Source: Ryuthela nishihirai (lineage: Eukaryota > Arthropoda > Arachnida > Araneae > Heptathelidae). From it: DNA of 64,000 nt. Shown here in pieces: positions 53,985 through 64,000 of this stretch (positions are counted from its first letter, which is position 1; each line of letters begins with the position of its first letter). The stretch lies in contig JAWZYU010000028.1 in NCBI GenBank assembly GCA_038380435.1, forward strand, positions 41,351,095 to 41,415,094. The letters run 5' to 3'. The translations under genes were made by a program, and so were the position numbers. Under the pieces are notes generated by a model that was given only the letters and a program-made list of their open reading frames with translations, searched no databases and was not told the DNA's origin.

Positions 53985-55241
53985 CACATTTAAGAATTGT
54001 TATTAATTCTGTATGTAATAGAGTCGGTTTGGTGATAAAGAGAGATAAAACTAAAGTGATGAAAATTGGTCAGGCAGGCTGTGGTTCAGTTAATCTGAAT
54101 GGTTGGAATCTTGAAAATCAGAGTTTATTATCTTGGGAGTTTAATTATCAGTTTAAATTATTCAGTTTAATTATTTTGGGATCAATGCAACAGCTTTCTG
54201 GTGATGTGCAGCATGAGATTAACAGACGAATAGGAATTGTCTCTGGGACTTTTAGGAATCTATGGAGAGTGTGGAAAAATAGGCATATACACCTAAAGAC
54301 TAAAATTAGACTGTAAAATAGTTTAGTTCTTTCTAGGGTAGGGGCGGGGGTGGCTCAGTCGGTAGCGCGCCAGGCTCGTAATCTGCAGTTCCCAGGTTCG
54401 AGTCGCAGCTGGGTCAGCGTTGAGATTTATCTCCGCAATACTCCCGCCCTGCCCACGGTCAGTAGAGGACACCGATGGGCTTGGAAAGGACGCCGTCCGT
54501 CCGATGGGACGTTAAGCCCTGGCCCCGTGTGCGGGAGAGCCATACCCTGTGCACGTTAAAGAACACGCTGGATGGCCTTGACGGAAGGCTACCATCTGTC
54601 TCCCAACAGCTGTTCCAGTGGGTCCCCTCTCCCAACCTTCTCTGAGCCCTCGGGGTCCTTGTGACCATGGCCGTTTAGCCCATGGTGTGCAAAAAAGTGC
54701 CGCTCAGAGGTAAAACAACCCAACCCAACTTTCTAGGGTAAGTTATAGTAGTGAAACCTGGACGCTTTGTAGCTTATCATCTCCTTGCACTATTTGTTTT
54801 TTGCATATTTTATTGTTTTTTTCATATTTTTCATTTTCTTAACAGGTAACTCGATTCTTTTGATTCTAGATGTTTACGCAGTATCTTGGGTATTAGATGG
54901 TTCAACTTTATAAATAATGAAGTGGTTAGGCAATGTAGTCGGCAACCTCCTCTGAGCAGCATATTGTGCAGAGAGAGACTCTGTTGGTTTGGCCATGTTG
55001 GCCGTATGGATAATTATAGATTGGTGAATAGGGTTATGAACAATGTGCCTAAAGGCTTCAGAAAGAGGGGGAAACCAAGGATGCGGTGGGAAGACAATGT
55101 CAAACAGGACCTTGTTAGAATTGGTGTGCAGTGGCCAGATGCAGCAGATATAGCTCAGATAGATGTGCTTGGAGAACTAAATTGCACGGTCTGGTTGAAC
55201 CTCCGTAGCTCATGGCTGCTTGAGAATGATGATGATGATGA
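53985..55241 (+). mobile_element. RTE 3' fragment, split by a SINE
   Basis: Matches 14395-15115 of the long RTE: KRDKTKVMKIGQAGC, then GIVSGTFRNLWRVWKNRHI, then (after the SINE) MGIRWFNFINNEVVRQC and ERLCWFGHVGRM. It ends with the tail AATGATGATGATGATGA. An extra ~70 bp lies at 54769-54842 and an extra ~30 bp near 54125-54175 compared with the long copy. Confidence 0.9.
54341..54728 (+). mobile_element. SINE family A inside an RTE copy, perfect TSD
   Basis: TSD CTTTCTAGGGTA (12 bp) at 54329-54340 and 54729-54740. The same LINE sequence, uninterrupted, is seen at 14675-14686 (CTTTCTAGGGTT), which confirms the empty site. Confidence 0.97.
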
Positions 55242-55340
55242 CGAATTTTTCACTTTATTTGTATAATTTCTCAAAATTTAATTAGTTAAGTATTTTTTGT
55301 TGTAATACGTTTTTCAATATACAATGAAAAAAATTATGTG

Positions 55341-55495
55341 TACTGTCGCTCAAAAAAGTATCCGAACACTATGGTTGATTACAGAATTCAGAAAAAACAT
55401 CTGGCAACGATTTTTTTAGAAATTAGTGATCTGGCAACCTTGGTGTTACGTGACACGAAAGTTGCCAGATCACTAATTTCTTAAAAAATCGTTAT
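55341..55495. mobile_element. MITE family C, partial
   Basis: TA-CTGTCGCTCAAAAAAGTA, the left arm, then part of the right arm to TTTCTTAAAAAATCG. The right terminus is missing. Confidence 0.8.
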
Positions 55496-55680
55496 ACATA
55501 TTCCTGTTTTATTTGAAATTGATTAGGATTTTCGATAATCCAGACTACCTACTTCTTCATATATCCCCATTTATTCCAGATAATTGATTTTTACTGCATC
55601 TAAAAAATAATGCTTTTTTTTCATTATTCTTTTGCTTTGTATCGTTTAATCATGTATTATATCGTTTAATCTTTGGAGAT

Positions 55681-56290
55681 GGGACCTAAAGCTTTGGTCC
55701 CTTATGCGAGAGAAAAGTGTTGTGCATGTTAAAGAAGTCCCTTATGCGAGAGAAAAGTGTTGTGCATGTTAAAGAAGTCCCTTATGCGAGAGAAAAGTGT
55801 TGTGCATGTTAAAGAAGTCCCTTATGCGAGAGAAAAGTGTTGTGCATGTTAAAGAAGTCCCTTATGCGGGAGAAAAGTGTTGTGCATGTTAAAGAAGTCC
55901 CTTATGCGAGAGAAAAGTGTTGTGCATGTTAAAGAAGTCCCTTATGCGAGAGAAAAGTGTTGTGCATGTTAAAGAAGTCCCTTATGCGAGAGAAAAGTAT
56001 TGTGCATGTTAAAGAAGTCCTACAGTATCCTGTATTCAAGGCGTTCAAAAAGAGGACATCGATGGGCTTGACAAAGGCAGCCGTCCGTCGGACAGGAAAT
56101 TAAGCTTCGGGCCCGTATGCATGAGAATTATGCCCTATACAGTTAAAGAACGCGATTAATGGCCTTGACGGGAGACTTCAGCTCTCCAGTGAATCCTCTT
56201 CTGAATTTCTTCTGTGAACCTTTGGGGTCTTTGCAACCTGGCCATTTTGCTCATTGAGTACAGAAACGAGCTCTCAGAGGTATAAAAAAA
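55681..56290 (+). mobile_element. Decayed SINE family A with an internal 40-bp minisatellite
   Basis: Outer landmarks run GATGGGACCTAAAGC, the array (55697-56016), GGACATCGATGGGCTTG, CCGTCCGTCGGACAGG, CCTTGACGGGAG, and GCTCTCAGAGGTATAA. The array is eight exact-length 40-bp copies of GTCCCTTATGCGAGAGAAAA plus GTGTTGTGCATGTTAAAGAA. It corresponds to the SINE core segment GTCCCGTGTGCGGGAGAGCC through CACGTTAAAGAA. Units differ at only two positions in total. Confidence 0.9.
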
Positions 56291-57479
56291 CGAACCCACA
56301 CTCGAACATCAATATGTAACGATGATTTAATGAGCAGATGACTAACGAAACGAAGAAAAGTTCTTTCAGATGCACTGATTTACATACGTATTAAAATCAA
56401 TTCTCATTTCAATTTCTAAAGTAACAACGAATGGCCATGCAAAACTTTTCTGTGGTTGACAGATGTATCTGATGAAAGGGGACATCAGCTGATTGAATTT
56501 TGTATCCTCAGAGGAAGATTCACAATTTCAATGTTTATTACCATGCCGCAACTCTTAAGCAAGTTTCAGAAATGTTAGACTTCCAAGAAATAAAGAAAAC
56601 TAATTTATTTATGCATGTGGTTCCTGTTAGCTGCAGACCTGCAGACTTGGTCGAAGAAGAATTTCAGAAGGAAAACTGATTACGTTTTCGAATAGTGGTT
56701 TTTTTTTTTTAATATATTTTGTTATTTTCGGAAAATAGATTTAATGGGTTATTATTTATTTAGACTGGTTTGTGGAATTCTCTGCCGCAGACAGCGAGTA
56801 CCAGCTGAGATTTCAATGTAACTGAATTAAAAAAGATGACAGAAATAATTAACTTTCGAGCGCAATGATCCTCTTAGTCCCTATTTAAGAAAAAAAAAAT
56901 CACATTAAAACTGAAGCGATTTCTCTTTGACGAAAATAAAATAATTCCGAATATCATTGTTTATTATTATTATGTCTGGTACTTCGTGATAACTTGGGTA
57001 TTTTCTTTTAATTATATTATATACGTTTCGCATTTTCCTTACAAAAACCAATTTGAAGCAATGCTTGGAAGATTGTTTTGAAATTTTGAAACTAGAAATT
57101 GATTCTGCTCAGAAGATTATTGAATTAATTAAGAAGGATAAGATTTTGATATCTCTTGCTTCTTAATTTAATCACAACTGATGCCTTATATAAGATTCAG
57201 ACAATTGCGTTAGAAGAATTCAGTAAAAAAATTCACTTAATATCACAGCGAATCCTTCTATGCACTGAATCTGAGGTCGCTACGGTTATTATTTCTCCAA
57301 TTTAGTGACTGATTATTAATCGCATTAAGATTGAGTAAACAAAACCATTCCCGAGGCACTTACCACGAAGATATGTTTCTTTTTAAATTAATTACTAGAG
57401 CTGAGGATTCATCAACTATGAGGAAGACGAGATCATGACAGAAAAGGAATATATATTTGTTTGTTTTTTCAGTTTCCAC
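56291..57479. other. No gene recognised
   Basis: About 1.2 kb of AT-rich sequence with no copy of any repeat found elsewhere here and no credible frame. Poly-T runs near 56700 and poly-A near 56890. Confidence 0.45.
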
Positions 57480-58840
57480 GATTAGAACCCGTGTATTTTT
57501 TTTTCAGCTCCTTTAGTATTTTTTCTTCCCAACTTCTCTTTTTCTAAATCAAGTTCCTTTCTTTTTATTCTCTTTTCTTTTGATTTCCTATTCAATTCAT
57601 TTTGGTTGCAATTCAATTTCATTAGTTCTTTTTAATCTCAATTCACCTCGCTCCCCCCCCCCCCCCCCGCTTTTTTTAAACTCAACTGTCTTTGTATTGC
57701 TTTTCAGCAACAATTTTCGTCTCTTTTTTTATCCTCAACATATTTGCATTTTTTTCTCAGTTCTTTTGCCTTTTTTTCCTTCTCTAACTTTCTTTAAGTT
57801 CCCTATTTCCGCTGAACTCCTTTTGCATTCATTTTCTGCTTGCATTCCTTATTTGACTCAAACAACTCTTCATACCTTTTTTTTTTCACCCAAATACTGT
57901 TTAATTTCTTCTTTTTAAACTCCTTTTGTATTCCGCTCTCAATTTTTTGCCTTCATTTTATTATTCAATTATCTTTATATTTTTAGTTTGTTCAGCTCAT
58001 TTTGCATTTCTTATTCAACTCGGTTTGCAGTCTCATTTTTCTTTTCTCATTCAAGCAATTCTGCATTCGTTTTCAGTAAAATAATTTTACATTCCTCGGT
58101 TTTGCTAAATCTTTGTTTTTCATTTTTTTCACTCATGGATTTTACAATTTTTTTGGTAAATCCGATTGCGCTATTTTCACTCACATACATTTATTAGTCC
58201 AAAATAGTTCTCTTTCTCCTCATTTGCATTTGCATTCCTTTAAAATTCAGTTCCTTAAACATTTTTTATTTCCTTTGCATTTACTTTTCATCTACATTTG
58301 AAATAATTTTCTGATAAATTCCTTTGTATGCTTCATTTCTCCTCAACTTCCTTGTTTTTTTTATTTCTCGTCGAATTTCTTTTGCATTTTTATTTCTTCT
58401 TAACTCTTTTTATATTTTATATTTTTCTTCAAATTTCAGTTGTATTTTTATTTCCCCTCAACTCTCGTTGTATTCTTCATGTCTACTCATTTTCCTTTTT
58501 ATTCTTTATATTTTTGATCATTTTTTTGCATTTCTTATTTCTCCTCAGCTCTTTTTGTAGTCTTTATATCTCCTCAACTGCCCTCATATCCTTTTCTCCT
58601 CCTCAATTTTCTTTATATTCTTTATTCTTTACTCAGATTTGCTTTGCATTTTTATTTCTCTTCAACTCCTTTTGTATTCTTCATTTTTCCTAAACTTCTT
58701 TGGTTTTATTTTATTTCTCGTCAGATTTCTTTTGCATCTTTATTTCTTTTCAACACTCTTTGTATTTTTTATTTTTTTCCCGAAATTTCATTTGAAAATT
58801 TATTTCTCCTCGACTCTCTCTGCATTCTTTATTTGTCCCC
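57480..58840. repeat. Pyrimidine-rich degenerate edge of array 5
   Basis: Strong strand bias to C and T, with blocks like TTTCTCCTCAACTC and CTTTTGTATTC recurring at irregular 25-60 bp spacing. Sequence and strand bias match the 26-bp array that follows, so this is probably its decayed, non-homogenised flank. Contains a C-run at 57652-57668. Hydrophobic frames of 69-121 codons here are composition artefacts. Confidence 0.7.
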
Positions 58841-61800
58841 AGTTTCCTTTGTATTCATTTGTCCTCAGTTTTCTTTGTATTCATTTGTCTTCAGTTTCCT
58901 TTCTATTCATTTGTCCTCAGTTTCCTTTGTATTCATTTGTCCTCAATTTCCTTTGTATTCATTTGTCCTCAGTTTACTTTGTATTCATTTGTCCTCAGTT
59001 TCCTTTGTATTCATTTGTCCTCAGTTTCCTTTGTATTCATTTGTCCTCAGTTTTCTTTGTATTCATTTGCCTTCAGTTTCCTTTGTATTCATTTGTCCTC
59101 AGTTTCCTTTGTATTCATTTGTCCTCAGTTTCCTTTGTATTCATTTGTCTTCAGTTTCCTTTGTATTCATTTGTCTTCAGTTTCCTTTGTATTCATTTGT
59201 CGTCAGTTTCCTTTCTATTCATTTGTCCTCAGTTTCCTTTTATTCATTTGTCCTCAGTTTCCTTTGTATTCATTTGTCGTCAGTTTCCTTTGTATCCATT
59301 TGTCCTCAGCTTCCTTTGTATTCATTTGTCCTCAGTTTCCTTTGTATTCATTTGTCCTCAGTTTCCTTTGTATCCATTTGTCCTCAGTTTCCTTTGTATT
59401 CGTTTGTCCTCAGTTTCCTTTGTATTCATTTGTCCTCAGTTTCTTTTGTATTCATTTGTCCTCAGTTTCTTTTGTATTCATTTGTCATCAGTTTCCTTTG
59501 TATCCATTTGTCGTCAGTTTCCTTTGTATTCATTTGTTCTCAGTTTCCTTTGTATACATTTGTCCTCAGTTTCCTTTGTACCCATTTGTCCTCAGTTTCC
59601 TTTGTATCCATTTGTCCTCAGTTTCCTTTGTATCCATTTGTCCTCAGCTTCCTTTGTATTCATTTGTCCTCAGTTTTCTTTGTATTCATTTGTCTTCAGT
59701 TTTCTTTGTATTCATTTGTCCTCAGTTTCCTTTGTATTCATTTGTCCTCAATTTCCTTTTTATTCATTTGTCGTCAGTTTCCTTTGTATTAATTTGTTTT
59801 CAGTTTCCTTTGTATTCATTTGTCGTCAGTTTCCTTTCTATTCATTTGTCCTCAGTTTCCTTTTATTCATTTGTCCTCAGTTTGCTTTGTATTCATTTGT
59901 CCTCAGTTTCCTTTGTATCCATTTGTCCTCAGCTTCCTTTGTATTCATTTGTCCTCAGTTTCCTTTGTATTCATTTGTCCTCAGTTTCCTTGTATCCATT
60001 TGTCCTCAGTTTCCTTTGTATCCATTTGTCCTCAGTTTCCTTTGTATTCGTTTGTCCTCAGTTTCCTTTGTATTCATTTGTCCTCAGTTTCTTTTGCATT
60101 CATTTGTCCTCAGTTTCTTTTGCATTCATTTGTCATCAGTTTCCTTTGTATCCATTTGTCCTCAGCTTCCTTTGTATTCATTGTCCTCAGTTTCCTTTGT
60201 ATTCATTTGTCCTCAGTTTCCTTTGTATCCATTTGTCCTCAGCTTCCTTTGTATTCATTTGTCCTCAGTTTCCTTTGTATTCATTTGTCCTCAGTTTCCT
60301 TGTATCCATTTGTCCTCAGTTTCCTTTGTATCCATTTGTCCTCAGTTTCCTTTGTATTCGTTTGTCCTCAGTTTCCTTTGTATTCATTTGTCCTCAGTTT
60401 CTTTTGCATTCATTTGTCCTCAGTTTCTTTTGCATTCATTTGTCATCAGTTTCCTTTGTATTCATTTGTCGTCAGTTTCCTTTGTATTCATTTGTTCTCA
60501 GTTTCCTTTGTATACATTTGTCCTCAGTTTCCTTTGTACCCATTTGTCCTCAGTTTCCTTTGTATCCATTTGTCCTCAGTTTCCTTTGTCCTCAGTTTCC
60601 TTTGTATCCATTTGTCCTCAGCTTCCTTTGTATTCATTTGTCCTCAGTTTTCTTTGTATTCATTTGTCTTCAGTTTTCTTTGTATTCATTTGTCCTCAGT
60701 TTCCTTTGTATTCATTTGTCCTCAATTTCCTTTTTATTCATTTGTCCTCAGTTTTCTTTGTATTCATTTGTCTTCAGTTTCCTTTGTATTCATTTGTCCT
60801 CAGTTTCCTTTGTATTCATTTGTCGTCAGTTTCCTTTGTATTCATTTGTCTTCAGTTTCCTTTGTATTCATTTGTCTTCAGTTTCCTTTCTATTCATTTG
60901 TCCTCAGTTTCCTTTTATTCATTTGTCCTCAGTTTCCATTGCATTCATTTGTCCTCAGTTTCCATTGCATTCATTTGTCCTCAGTTTTCTTTGTATTCAT
61001 TTGTCCTCAGTTTACTTTGTATTCATTTGTCCTCAGTTTCCTTTGTATTCATTTGCCCTCAGTTTCCTTTGCATCCATTTGTCCTCAGTTTCCTTTGTAT
61101 TCATTTATCCTCAGTTTCCTTTGTATCCATGTCCTCAGTTTCCTTTGTATCCATTTGTCCTCAGTTTCCTTTGTATTCGTTTGTCCTCAGTTTCCTTTGT
61201 ATTCATTTGTCCTCAGTTTCTTTTGTATTCATTTGTCATCAGTTTCCTTTGTATTCATTTGTCCTCAGTTTCTTTTGTATTCATTTGTCATCAGTTTCCT
61301 TTGTATTCATTTGTCCTCAGTTTCCTTTGTATTCATTTGTCCTCAGTTTCCTTTGTATCCATTTGTCCTCAGTTTCCTTTGTATTCATTTGTCGTCAGTT
61401 TCCTTTGTATCCATTTGTCGTCAGTTTCCTTTGTATTCATTTGTCGTCAGTTTCCTTTGTATTCATTTGTCGTCAGTTTCCTTTGTATCCATTTGTCCTC
61501 AGCTTCCTTTGTATTCATTTGTCCTCAGTTTCCTTTGTATTCATTTGTCCTCAGTTTCCTTTGTATCCATTTGTCCTCAGTTTCCTTTGTATCCATTTGT
61601 CCTCAGTTTCCTTTGTATCCATTTGTCCTCAGTTTCCTTTGTATCCATTTGTCCTCAGTTTCCTTTGTATCCATTTGTCCTCAGTTTCCTTTGTATTCGT
61701 TTGTCCTCAGTTTCCTTTGTATTCATTTGTCATCAGTTTCCTTTGTATTATTTGTCCTCAGTTTCCTTTGTATTAATTTGTCCTCAGTTTCCTTTGTATC

Positions 61801-63005
61801 CATTTGTCCTCAGTTTCCTTTGTATTCATTTGTCGTCAGTTTCCTTTGTATTCATTTGTCCTCAGTTTCCTTTGTATTCATTTGTCCTCAGTTTCCTTTG
61901 TATTCATTTGTCGTCAGTTTCCTTTGTATCCATTTGTCCTCAGCTTCCTTTGTATTCATTGTCCTCAGTTTCCTTTGTATTCATTTGTCCTCAGTTTCCT
62001 TTGTATCCATTTGTCCTCAGCTTCCTTTGTATTCATTTGTCCTCAGTTTCCTTTGTATTCATTTGTCCTCAATTTCCTTTGTATTCATTTGTCCTCAGTT
62101 TCCTTTGCATTCATTTGTCCTCAGTTTTCTTTGTATTCATTTGTCCTCAGTTTCCTTTGTATTCATTTGTCCTCAGTTTCCTTTGTATTCATTTGTCCTC
62201 AGTTTTCTTTGTATTCATTTGTCGTCAGTTTCCTTTGTATTCATTTGTCTTCAGTTTCCTTTGTATTCATTTGTCTTCAGTTTCCTTTGTATTCATTTGT
62301 CCACAGTTTTCTTTGTATTCATTTGTCCTCAGTTTCCTTTGTATTCATTTGTCCTCAGTTTCCTTTGCATTCATTTGTCCTCAGTTTCCTTTGTATCCAT
62401 TTGTCCTCAGTTTCCTGTGTATTCATTTGTCCTCAGTTTCCTTTGTATCCATTTGTCCTCAGTTTCCTTTGTATCCATTTGTCCTCAGTTTCCTGTGTAT
62501 TCATTTGTCCTCAGTTTCCTTTGTATCCATTTGTCCTCAGTTTCCTTTGTATCCATTTGTCCTCAGTTTCCTTTGTATTCATTTGTCCTCAGTTTCCTTT
62601 GTATCCATTTGTCCTCAGTTTCCTTTGTATCCATTTGTCCTCAGTTTCCTTTGTATCCATTTGTCCTCAGTTTCCTTTGTATCCATTTGTCCTCAGTTTC
62701 CTTTGTATCCATTTGTCCTCAGTTTCCTTTGTATCCATTTGTCCTCAGTTTCCTTTGTATCCATTTGTCCTCAGTTTCCTTTGTATCCATTTGTCCTCAG
62801 TTTCCTTTGTATTCATTTGTCCTCAGCTTCCTTTGTATTCATTTGTCCTCAGTCTCCTTTGTATTCATTTGTCCTCAGTTTCATTTGTATCCATTTGTCC
62901 TCAGTTTCCTTTGTATCCATTTGTCCTCAGTTTCCTTTGTATTCATTTGTCCTCAGTTTCCTTTGTATTCATTTGTCCTCAGTTTCCTTTGCATTCATTT
63001 GGCCT
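58841..63005. repeat. 26-bp minisatellite (array 5), about 160 units
   Basis: Unit TTTCCTTTGTATTCATTT plus GTCCTCAG. Frequent variants are TCC for TTC before ATTTG, GTCGTCAG, GTCTTCAG and CTTCC for TTTCC. A longer internal duplication is visible: the rare pair TATACATTTG and GTACCCATTTG occurs at about 59553/59578 and again at 60511/60537, a 958-bp offset. The unit has no stop in any plus frame, and three units (78 bp) restore phase, so frames of 1460 (58859-63241), 1146 (59820-63260) and 1045 codons (58639-61776) overlap. These are not genes. Confidence 0.95.
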
Positions 63006-63154
63006 CGAATTATGGTATTTTTTTTATTTCACCTCAATATCCTTTTTATTCTTTACCTCTCCTCAGCTTCGTTTGTATTCTTTATTTCTCCTCAACTTTC
63101 TTTGCATTTTTTATTTCTTTACTCCCTTTTCTCTCTCCGTATTTCGAAAAACAC

Positions 63155-63222
63155 AGTTGGTACTGGAATCTGGGAACTACAAATTGCGAGCCTGGTGTGC
63201 TACCGACTAAGCCAACCCGACC
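63155..63222 (-). mobile_element. SINE family A head fragment
   Basis: Minus-strand head only: GGTTGGCTTAGTCGGTAGC through CTCGCAATTTGTAGTTCCC, stopping at the B-box region. It may mark the outer edge of the minisatellite locus. Confidence 0.75.
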
Positions 63223-64000
63223 GTATCAAAACTTTTCATAAAGTAAAAAAAAATACTTAAAAAAAAACACTTTCTTAATTCCGATGAAATCTTAAGGAAT
63301 TTTTTTTATTTATGAAGCAAAAAATTATTAAGCTAATTAAAATGCATCAACATTCCTCAAAAAAAAAGAACCCTCTTAAAAAAAATTTTTTTTTGCTCTT
63401 ACATTGGAAGAGAAAGCGGTTTGAAAACGACATAAAGAATCCTGAATTAAACTTGGGAAGAACGCAATAAAAATCCGACCTTAATTAAATCCTTCTTCGT
63501 CTTTCCGAGTCATAAACTGAATTTCATTTCATAATTAAAATTTACTTCAAAGGAGAAAAAGCAACAAGACGTTCAAGTCTTTACAAAAAGATTAGAAGCG
63601 AGGATTTTACTGGGCTAACGACAGAGGGAAGATTTCAGAATGGTTCTTGAAGTATCCCTTCTTTTGTAAATGCCTACAACATTCCTAGACTTGTAAAAGT
63701 TCGCGTAATTATGGTCATTAGTTAAGTAAGCGTTTCTATAGCAAGGCTTGCGAAAGAGGAACTGTGGTGTGTGTTTTTTATTCGAATTTTTTTTCCTTAC
63801 AAGATTTGACGTAAGAAAATGACTTAATTTGTTAGGAAACCACTTTGGACAGATTGGAATTCATATCGTTGTTTTAAACAATATGGAAAATTCTTTTGGC
63901 GTGAAATTTGCCACATAAAAATAATTTACATTTTTCTATAATAGCAAAAGGGAAATTGTTTTTTAAACGTTTTATGATCGTGAGAGACAGTCTTCCTTTA
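63223..64000. other. No gene recognised
   Basis: AT-rich with A- and T-runs to the window edge. No repeat or frame recognised. Confidence 0.45.

Noticed and set aside
58639..63260. Three overlapping frames of 1045-1460 codons
   Set aside because: They are the three phases of one 26-bp stop-free unit. Single-base indels between units are frequent and would not be tolerated in a real gene.

Overview
The window is eukaryotic, AT-rich, repeat-dominated DNA. It has no operons and no intact cellular gene. It holds non-LTR retrotransposon pieces (RTE-type and Jockey/CR1-type), mariner and hAT transposase relics, MITEs with TA or 8-bp target duplications, two tRNA-derived SINE families at very high density, and several kilobase-scale minisatellites. 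This mix suggests an invertebrate, most likely an arthropod and possibly a spider or other chelicerate. The taxon is an inference from repeat style, not something the sequence proves.

Layout. 1-858 is a ~30-bp minisatellite running off the left edge. 0.86-26.9 kb is a mosaic of SINEs, Tc1/mariner-like MITEs (4.3-5.0, 23.6-25.3 kb), a hAT transposase tail (6.2-6.6 kb), a hAT MITE (20.95-21.44 kb), and a nested block at 10.3-15.6 kb. In that block an RTE LINE (+ strand) sits inside the antisense ORF1-like gene of an older, ORF1-only non-LTR element. 26.9-31.6 kb holds two sister minisatellites (35-bp then 36-bp units). 32.3-35.1 kb is a 33-bp minisatellite. 35.9-36.35 kb holds the best candidate for a cellular exon (start codon, signal-peptide-like segment, splice donor). 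36.7-56.3 kb is again transposon mosaic: Jockey-like RT, RTE 3' fragments, a mariner transposase broken by SINE-in-SINE insertions, and a 40-bp minisatellite grown out of a SINE. 57.5-63.1 kb is a pyrimidine-rich tract ending in a ~160-copy 26-bp minisatellite.

SINE family A (~385 bp) has a tRNA-like head with A and B boxes, a central domain resembling conserved metazoan SINE core domains, and a CCAAY-repeat tail. It occurs about 40 times as full, truncated, dimeric or nested copies. Many copies carry exact 10-14 bp target-site duplications (TSDs), so insertion order can be read directly. SINE family B (~200 bp) has a different tRNA-like head and an ATTT tail. One copy carries six tandem tRNA-like heads between one perfect TSD.

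The longest open frames (up to 1460 codons) are all read-through of minisatellites whose unit lacks stop codons. I do not regard them as genes. All LINE and transposase frames seen here carry stops, frameshifts or insertions and look inactive.
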